Positions 58,682 through 64,000 of a stretch of 64,000 nt of DNA are shown here, piece after piece; positions within the stretch are counted from its first letter, which is position 1; each line of letters begins with the position of its first letter. The DNA is from Telluribacter humicola (lineage in GTDB: Bacteria; Bacteroidota; Bacteroidia; Cytophagales; Spirosomataceae): assembly GCF_017355935.1 (NCBI RefSeq), contig NZ_JAFIQT010000001.1:992001-1056000 (forward strand). Direction: 5' to 3'. The notes below the pieces were generated by a model. That model saw only the letters and a program-made list of their open reading frames with translations, did not search any database and was not told the origin of the DNA. The translations under genes and the position numbers were made by a program.

Positions 58682-59722
58682 ATGAAAAACAAAAGTATAC
58701 TCCTGCTCATCTGGGCGATAGTAATCTCCGCCGCTGTCTATGCCCAGTCCAACGACGAATCACCCTATTCGACTAAAACATTTACCGGCTCGCTCAGCGC
58801 CCTGCGCGTAGAGACATCCGGCGGTTCTATCGCGGTGGAAGGTACCAACAGCAACGGCGTCAGGGTTGATATGTATGTGCATCCCAATAACTGGAACGGT
58901 CGTAATAACCTGAGCCAGGCCGAAATTGAAGAGCGTCTCAAAGAGTACGACATCGACATCCGGACCGAAGGCAGCACCGTCATTGCGACCGCCAAGCGCC
59001 GCAACCGTGACAACAACGACTGGAAGCGGAGCCTTTCTATCGGTTTTAAAGTATATACTCCCCGTAACATGCAGACCAACCTCCGCACCAGCGGCGGTAG
59101 CATCCGGATCGCCTCTCTGTCGGGCGAGCAGAATTTTACCACCAGTGGCGGTAGCATCAAGGTACGTGACCTGGATGGTGTCGTGCGTGGTCGTACCTCG
59201 GGAGGTAGTATAGAAGTGGATAAATGCTCCAAGGATGTTGAACTCGTAACGAGCGGAGGCAGCATCAAGGCCAACGACCTGAACGGTAAGATCACACTAA
59301 GAACTTCCGGGGGCAGCATAGCCCTTAATAACCTGGATGGTGACATTGAGGCTAAGACCAGCGGAGGCAGTATCAAAGGCGATGGGATCAAAGGTGCCCT
59401 GAATACGGGTACTTCGGGTGGCTCCATTCGTTTGGCCGGGGTAGCCGCCAGCCTCCGGGCCAGCACCAGCGCCGGTGGTATTGAGGTAGACTTTGATAAA
59501 CTGGGTGAGTACGTAACCCTGTCTACGTCGGCGGGTAGTGTACGGGTACAAATGCCGCTGGACAAAGGGCTGGATCTGGACTTGCGTGGCAATAAGGTAA
59601 ATGTACCTCTGAAAAACTTCAGCGGCCACGCCGGTAATGACCGCGTAGAAGGCCGCCTCAATGGAGGTGGTATACCGGTGAAGCTGTCAGCGAGCAGCGG
59701 TAGCGTATACATCAATCAGTAG
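58682..59722 (+). CDS. Secreted DUF4097-type beta-repeat protein
   Basis: A 346-residue exported protein (signal KSILLLIWAIVISAAVYAQ). From about residue 135 to 290 it consists of roughly nine tandem units of about 18 residues with the core TSGGSI followed by a short L-x-G turn (for example RTSGGSIEVDKCSKDVEL, VTSGGSIKANDLNGKITL). Later copies decay to TSAGGI and TSAGSV. This is the stacked-strand solenoid of the DUF4097/adhesin-like family. An N-terminal non-repeat part (VETSGGSIAVEG, DMYVHPNNWNGRNN) binds the solenoid cap. Its role is unknown, possibly surface adhesion or envelope stress. A 32-base palindrome follows. Confidence 0.85.
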   Translation: MKNKSILLLIWAIVISAAVYAQSNDESPYSTKTFTGSLSALRVETSGGSIAVEGTNSNGVRVDMYVHPNNWNGRNNLSQAEIEERLKEYDIDIRTEGSTVIATAKRRNRDNNDWKRSLSIGFKVYTPRNMQTNLRTSGGSIRIASLSGEQNFTTSGGSIKVRDLDGVVRGRTSGGSIEVDKCSKDVELVTSGGSIKANDLNGKITLRTSGGSIALNNLDGDIEAKTSGGSIKGDGIKGALNTGTSGGSIRLAGVAASLRASTSAGGIEVDFDKLGEYVTLSTSAGSVRVQMPLDKGLDLDLRGNKVNVPLKNFSGHAGNDRVEGRLNGGGIPVKLSASSGSVYINQ

Positions 59723-59762
59723 CAACTATTTTTAGCGGGTTTTTAAGGCTTGTTCGCCTTTG

Positions 59763-59800
59763 AACAAAAGTGTCCGATATCGGACACTTTTGTTTTTGTT
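59763..59800. terminator. Perfect palindromic terminator, TGTCCGA family
   Basis: A 32-base palindrome (59763-59794) with the core AAAGTGTCCGATATCGGACA, flanked by A- and T-rich ends. It lies 40 bases after the DUF4097 gene and ahead of the fourth permease run. Confidence 0.8.
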
Positions 59801-59839
59801 GGGTGTAGTAAACGGTTGATTTACAGCGTATAGTGGAGA

Positions 59840-59855
59840 TTGGCATAGCTTTTAG
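59840..59855 (+). promoter_or_regulatory. Sigma-54-like promoter element ahead of permease run 4
   Basis: TTGGCATAGCTTTTAG; its first 14 bases are identical to those at 19225-19238. The -24 core TGGCA is intact while the -12 box reads TTAG (consensus TTGC). ATG 59974 lies 118 bases downstream. Confidence 0.45.
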
Positions 59856-59973
59856 TACTAGTAGGGTACTTGCCGGTGGAATAGTGTAAGTACTTTCCAT
59901 CTATTAGCCATGACTATTTAATCATCAGGAGAAGCTAAAAGCTGACCACCACTACCTTAATGCCAAAACTGCT

Positions 59974-62382
59974 ATGCTCTTTAACTACTTCAAGATCGCC
60001 TGGAGAAACCTGCTGAGAAACCGCGTGTATACCCTGCTCAACGTGGCGGGGCTGTCGCTGGGCCTGGCCTGCGCCCTGCTGGTATTCTGGTTTATACGCT
60101 TCCAGACCACCTTCGATGACTACCATTCCAATAGTGAGCGTATCTACCAGGTCACCACCGAATTTAAGTTTGATGGTAGCAGCTACTCACGCGGGGTACC
60201 TCCTCCGATGTGGAAGGCCATGCGTACCGAAATGCCTAACCTCACTACTGCCATGTGCGTGGGAGCGTATGACCTGCTACTGGCTACGCTGACCAGCGAA
60301 GGTAGACCCGATAAAAAATTTAAGGAAGAAGGCCTGAAGTCAGCCTATGTACAGCCAGAGTACTTCTCCATATTTGACTATACCTGGCTAGTCAATGACG
60401 CGAAGCGCGCACTCAGCAAGCCCAACACCATTGTACTGAGCGAGCAGATGGCCGTGAAGTACTTTGGGAAGCAGGACCCCATCGGTAAAATTATCCGGTT
60501 GGATAACCAGCTGGATCTGGAGGTGACGGGTATCGTCAGTAATCCCCGCCCCAACAGTGAGCTGCCCTACGAGTTTTTTGTATCCTTTGCTACGCTCGAG
60601 GCCAACCCCAAATACCGGTATGGCGGTCCTGATCTGGACCAGTGGGGCGGCGTGAATTCCAATACCTACTGCTTTACTCTGCTCCCCCCCAATAGCAGCG
60701 TCACTCAGGTGCGAAAGCAACTGGAGGCGCTCAATAAGAAGTACCACGGCGACGACTACAAGTCCTACTTCCATCACCTGGTACCTTACTCGGAGATGCA
60801 CCACTCCGAAACCTACTACGGCGCTATGCCCATGAAGTGGATCTATATCATGGGTGCCATCGGGCTATTTCTGATCGTGACAGCCTGCTTCAACTTCATC
60901 AATATGGCAACGGCTCAGGCCCTGCGCCGCTCTAAGGAAGTAGGCGTACGGAAGTCCATCGGTGGTACCCATTCGCAGGTATTTGTCCAGTTTCTGACTG
61001 AAACTACCCTGATCACGCTGGCGGCGCTGGTCGTAGGCCTTGGACTAGCTACCCTACTCCTGCCCAACATTGGCGAGTGGCTCGACCAGAAGAACGGCTG
61101 GCCAACTATCGTAGAATGGTCTGACCCTACCTTATGGGCGTTTATGTCGGGCCTACTGGTGGTAGTGGTGCTGCTGGCCGGCTCCTATCCGGGAATGATC
61201 CTGGCCGGCTTCCGGCCGGTACTCGCCCTGAAGGGCTCCGTTACTACCCGCCACATCGGGGGCATGTCGGTACGCCGGGGCCTGATCGTATTTCAGTTTG
61301 TGCTGATCCAGTTGCTGGTGATCTGTACCCTGGTGGTGAATAATCAGGTGGACTTCATGCTGAATCAATCCGTCGGTTACGAAACCAAAGGGATTGTGCA
61401 GGTACCGATTCCTTCACCCGATAAGGTCAATCAGGCTACTTTCCGTGAGCGGTTGCTGGGTATCCCTGGTGTAGCCGATGCTTCGTTCTGCCTGTTTATG
61501 CCTACCGACCAATCCGCTAATACAACGAACTTCCGGTTTGATACCCGGCAAAAGGATGAAGTATGGCAGATCAATACCAAGAATGCCGACCACAACTACA
61601 TCAATACGTTTGGCCTACAGCTCGTCGCCGGCCAGAACATCCCCGTGAGTGACACTACACGAGGGTACCTGATCAACGAAAAGGTAGTGGAGCGCCTGGG
61701 CCTGAAAAGCCCCAACGAAGCTATCGGTAAAACCCTGCGCGTGTGGGGTAAGCCTGCGCCTATATACGGGGTTCTGAAAAACTGGAACAACGCCTCATTC
61801 CAGAATGACATTGATCCCGTGGTTATATTTACCTGGAAAGATATCCATTATAGCTGTGGAATAAAGCTGAATACTACCAACCTGCAGCAGAGCATGCAGG
61901 ACGTAGAGAAGCTGTGGAATGAGTACTTCCCCGACCACCTCTACGAGCAGAAATTCCTGGATGAGCGGATTGCCGAAAGCTATCAGTTAGAAAAAATCAT
62001 GCTGAAGCTGATCCGGGTCTTCTCGCTGATCGCCATATTTATCGGTTGTCTGGGTCTGTACGGTCTGGTGAAGTTTATGGCTTCGCAAAAGACGAAGGAG
62101 ATTGGTGTACGTAAGGTACTGGGAGCCAGTCTGGGTAGTATACTGGCGCTCTTTGGCAAGGAAATTGCCATCCTGATCGCCATTGCGTTTCTTATTGCCG
62201 CGCCTGCTGGCTGGTACCTGATGAAAGCCTGGCTGGAAGACTATCAGTACAAAATACCCATCGGAGCTGGTATCATGCTGCTGGCTATCGCCCTGACGTT
62301 CCTGGTAGCGATCATTACCGCCAGCTACGAATCGCTGAAAGCGGCTCTCATGAATCCGGTAAAATCACTAAAAACTGAATAA
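59974..62382 (+). CDS. Double-FtsX ABC permease, array member 15
   Basis: An 802-residue permease heading the fourth run. N-terminus MLFNYFKIAWRNLLRNRVY; TM1 near 20-42 ending WFIRFQTTFDDYH; first signature SKEVGVRKSIGGT near residue 320 after TACFNFINMATAQAL; second signature TKEIGVRKVLGAS near 707 within KFMASQKTKEIG. The tail LKAALMNPVKSLKTE ends like member 5. The first periplasmic domain opens with YSRGVPPPMWKAMRTEMPN, matching member 16, and GVLKNWNNASFQ replaces GVVKDFHxxSL. It belongs with members 2, 5 and 16 rather than the run 2 majority. Confidence 0.93.
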   Translation: MLFNYFKIAWRNLLRNRVYTLLNVAGLSLGLACALLVFWFIRFQTTFDDYHSNSERIYQVTTEFKFDGSSYSRGVPPPMWKAMRTEMPNLTTAMCVGAYDLLLATLTSEGRPDKKFKEEGLKSAYVQPEYFSIFDYTWLVNDAKRALSKPNTIVLSEQMAVKYFGKQDPIGKIIRLDNQLDLEVTGIVSNPRPNSELPYEFFVSFATLEANPKYRYGGPDLDQWGGVNSNTYCFTLLPPNSSVTQVRKQLEALNKKYHGDDYKSYFHHLVPYSEMHHSETYYGAMPMKWIYIMGAIGLFLIVTACFNFINMATAQALRRSKEVGVRKSIGGTHSQVFVQFLTETTLITLAALVVGLGLATLLLPNIGEWLDQKNGWPTIVEWSDPTLWAFMSGLLVVVVLLAGSYPGMILAGFRPVLALKGSVTTRHIGGMSVRRGLIVFQFVLIQLLVICTLVVNNQVDFMLNQSVGYETKGIVQVPIPSPDKVNQATFRERLLGIPGVADASFCLFMPTDQSANTTNFRFDTRQKDEVWQINTKNADHNYINTFGLQLVAGQNIPVSDTTRGYLINEKVVERLGLKSPNEAIGKTLRVWGKPAPIYGVLKNWNNASFQNDIDPVVIFTWKDIHYSCGIKLNTTNLQQSMQDVEKLWNEYFPDHLYEQKFLDERIAESYQLEKIMLKLIRVFSLIAIFIGCLGLYGLVKFMASQKTKEIGVRKVLGASLGSILALFGKEIAILIAIAFLIAAPAGWYLMKAWLEDYQYKIPIGAGIMLLAIALTFLVAIITASYESLKAALMNPVKSLKTE

Positions 62383-62402
62383 AAGGAGAAAGGCGGCCGC
62401 AA

Positions 62403-62459
62403 CGGCGGACCGCCGCCGTGCTGGAGGAAAGAAGAAAGTATTTTTTCTTTCCTCCAGCA
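62403..62459. repeat. Two hairpins between permease members 15 and 16
   Basis: CGGCGGACCGCCG (62403-62415) is a tight GC hairpin. Next, TGCTGGAGGAAAGAA (62419-62433) and its exact complement (62445-62459) form a 15-bp stem with an 11-base loop. The second has T-rich sequence in loop and arm but no clear downstream T tract, so it may attenuate rather than end transcription. Confidence 0.6.
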
Positions 62460-62506
62460 ACCTCCCTTCCTCCTTTCATACCTTTTGTCCTTTACTAAAA
62501 ATAGCC

Positions 62507-64000
62507 ATGATCAAGAATTATTTAAAAATCGCATTTCGTAACCTGAAGCGGCACAAGGCCTACGCCATTATCAACGTAGCGGGCCTGGCCATGGGCATTG
62601 CCTGTGCCATCCTGATCTTCACGCTGGTCAGGTACCACCTGAGCTATGATGCCTTCCACGCCCAGAGCGACCGGATCTACCGGTTCATTTCGGAGTTTCA
62701 TGGCGAAGAGATCAACTACTCCAGCGGGGTACCTCAACCCCTGGGAAAGGCCTTCCGCAATGACTTGACTTTTGGCGAGAAAGTAGCCCGCGTGGCTGTC
62801 TTCGAAAATCAGTTGCTGTCACTACCACAATCGCCCGACAATAAGAAGTTTCAGGAAGAGCAGGGAGTAGCCTACGCCGAGCCTGAATTCTTCGACATCA
62901 TGAGCTTTCCCCTGGTGCAGGGAGATAAGAAAACCGCTCTTGCCGAACCCAACACAGCGATAGTTACCCAGAAAGTAGCGAATAAGTACTTTGGCAGCGA
63001 AAATCCCATCGGCCAGACCATCCGCCTAGACAACCGCTTTGACTATAAGGTGACGGGGGTACTGCAGGACCTGCCTACTACGACCGACCGCCGCCAGGAG
63101 ATATACCTTTCCTACGCTAACCTGAAAGACCAGAATGCCTGGCTGGCCAGTGATGAAAGCTGGGGTGGTGTATCCAGCGGGGTGAACTGCTTTGTGCTGC
63201 TGAAGCCGGGTGTTACCCAAGCTATGGTGGAAAAGGCACTTCCATCTATATCTGATAAGTACTACGATGCCGAAGGCGCCAAGGTGTTTCGGTTTAAGCT
63301 GCAGCCCGTCGCCGATATGCACTTTAACCCCGACCTGGGTGGCTACGTAGAGAAGAAAAACCTGTGGGCACTATCACTGGTAGGGCTGTTTCTGATCATT
63401 ACGGCCTGTGTTAACTTCATCAATCTGGCTACGGCTCAGGCACTCACCCGCGCCCGTGAAATCGGTGTTCGTAAGGTACTTGGTAGCCTGAGGGCGCAGC
63501 TGTTCTGGCAGTTCATTTCCGAAACGGCCCTGATCACCGCTTTCGCGACGATGGTTGCTTTTGGACTGGCGCATCTGGCGTTGCCCTTTGCCAACCAGCT
63601 CTTCGAGTCCCAGATGACCATTAACCTCCTTCAGGACTACTACCTGATGGGCTTTTTGGCAGTACTGCTGGTCGTGGTAGTGTTCTTCTCTGGTTCGTAT
63701 CCGGGGCTGATTCTGGCCGGTTTCCAGCCTATGCAGGCGCTGAAAGGCAAGCTGGCGCAAAAACACGTAGGAGGTTTTACGCTGCGTCGGGGTCTGGTAG
63801 TTACACAGTTTGCCATATCACAGATACTGATTATTGGGACCATTGTCATAGCCGATCAGATGCGCTACTCGCAGGAGTCAGATCTGGGCTTTAATAAGGA
63901 TGCCGTAGTAATGCTGCCCGTACCGGTACGGGATCAGGCCAAACTAAGTACTCTGCGCAGTCGGGTGGAGCAGATAGCGGGCGTGAACGAAAGTGCGTAT
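62507..64000 (+). CDS. Double-FtsX ABC permease, array member 16 (partial at right edge)
   Basis: 498 codons are visible from ATG 62507 (MIKNYLKIAFRNLKRHKAY); the frame is open to the window end. TM1 lies near 20-42; the first periplasmic domain carries YSSGVPQPLGKAFRNDLTF and VANKYFGSENPIGQTIRLDN; the first FtsX signature AREIGVRKVLGSL is near residue 316 after TACVNFINLATAQAL. The helix starting the second half (RRGLVVTQFAISQILIIGTIVI) is complete. The second periplasmic domain is cut off at GVNESAY. It is closest in motif content to member 15, 124 bases upstream. Confidence 0.92.
   Translation, partial: MIKNYLKIAFRNLKRHKAYAIINVAGLAMGIACAILIFTLVRYHLSYDAFHAQSDRIYRFISEFHGEEINYSSGVPQPLGKAFRNDLTFGEKVARVAVFENQLLSLPQSPDNKKFQEEQGVAYAEPEFFDIMSFPLVQGDKKTALAEPNTAIVTQKVANKYFGSENPIGQTIRLDNRFDYKVTGVLQDLPTTTDRRQEIYLSYANLKDQNAWLASDESWGGVSSGVNCFVLLKPGVTQAMVEKALPSISDKYYDAEGAKVFRFKLQPVADMHFNPDLGGYVEKKNLWALSLVGLFLIITACVNFINLATAQALTRAREIGVRKVLGSLRAQLFWQFISETALITAFATMVAFGLAHLALPFANQLFESQMTINLLQDYYLMGFLAVLLVVVVFFSGSYPGLILAGFQPMQALKGKLAQKHVGGFTLRRGLVVTQFAISQILIIGTIVIADQMRYSQESDLGFNKDAVVMLPVPVRDQAKLSTLRSRVEQIAGVNESAY

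Noticed and set aside
58765-59715. 316-codon open frame on the minus strand opposite the DUF4097 gene
   Set aside because: It arises from the repetitive TSGGSI codons; its product is a low-complexity Leu/Pro repeat with no signal or domain, and the + strand gene explains the region.
58682-59722. Tandem 54-base periodicity considered as a CRISPR or DNA repeat array
   Set aside because: The repeats are in frame, vary at third positions and encode a known solenoid fold; they have no spacer structure.

Overview
The window looks like the chromosome of a Bacteroidota bacterium, most likely a Cytophagales/Spirosomataceae relative. This is inferred from two outer-membrane beta-barrel receptors with N-terminal carboxypeptidase-regulatory-like domains, large FtsX/MacB permeases ending in NPVKSLRSE, a Na+-translocating NADH:quinone reductase (Nqr) operon with apbE, starts lacking clear Shine-Dalgarno sequences, and dispersed intergenic repeats of a kind common in that phylum. 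No tRNA, rRNA, CRISPR array or transposase was recognised.

Layout. (1) Positions 1-1820: a compositionally odd M23 peptidase lipoprotein gene sits between two copies of a short GVT-repeat coding sequence. (2) 1956-4424: a TonB-receptor-like beta-barrel protein. (3) 4644-40013: thirteen full-length, roughly 800-residue double-FtsX permease genes on the + strand. They are interrupted by one minus-strand TPR lipoprotein gene (17303-18961) and one small secreted-protein gene (26632-27234), and followed by an NTF2-like secreted protein. (4) 40613-42259: a permease 3' remnant, an ECF sigma factor with a coupled membrane-protein gene, and a DUF6249-like membrane protein. (5) 42572-47970: a second beta-barrel receptor, a collapsed permease pseudogene and a fourteenth permease. 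(6) 48052-59722: a Kazal-inhibitor/partner lipoprotein pair, nqrABCDEF-apbE, a small Cys-rich membrane protein, a CBS protein, a second Kazal/partner pair and a DUF4097-type repeat protein. (7) 59974-64000: a fifteenth permease and a sixteenth that runs off the right edge.

The main observation is the permease array. Sixteen double-FtsX permeases plus two decayed copies occur with no ABC ATPase, membrane-fusion protein or outer-membrane channel gene anywhere in the 64 kb, so any ATPase must be encoded elsewhere. The permeases fall into four runs. Three run heads (19314, the pseudogene at 45179, and 59974) are preceded by a near-identical TTGG(C/T)ATAGCTTTT element that resembles the -24 part of a sigma-54 promoter, and 4644 has a weaker version. 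Three of the four runs also follow a recurring TGTCCGA...TCGGACA hairpin terminator. This suggests a few long, coordinately switched transcription units.

The other modules are more conventional. Nqr couples NADH oxidation to Na+ export; ApbE attaches FMN to NqrB and NqrC, and the adjacent 4-Cys membrane protein may be an NqrM-like maturation factor. The two Kazal/partner pairs flanking this block are paralogous and may protect the periplasm or surface from serine proteases.
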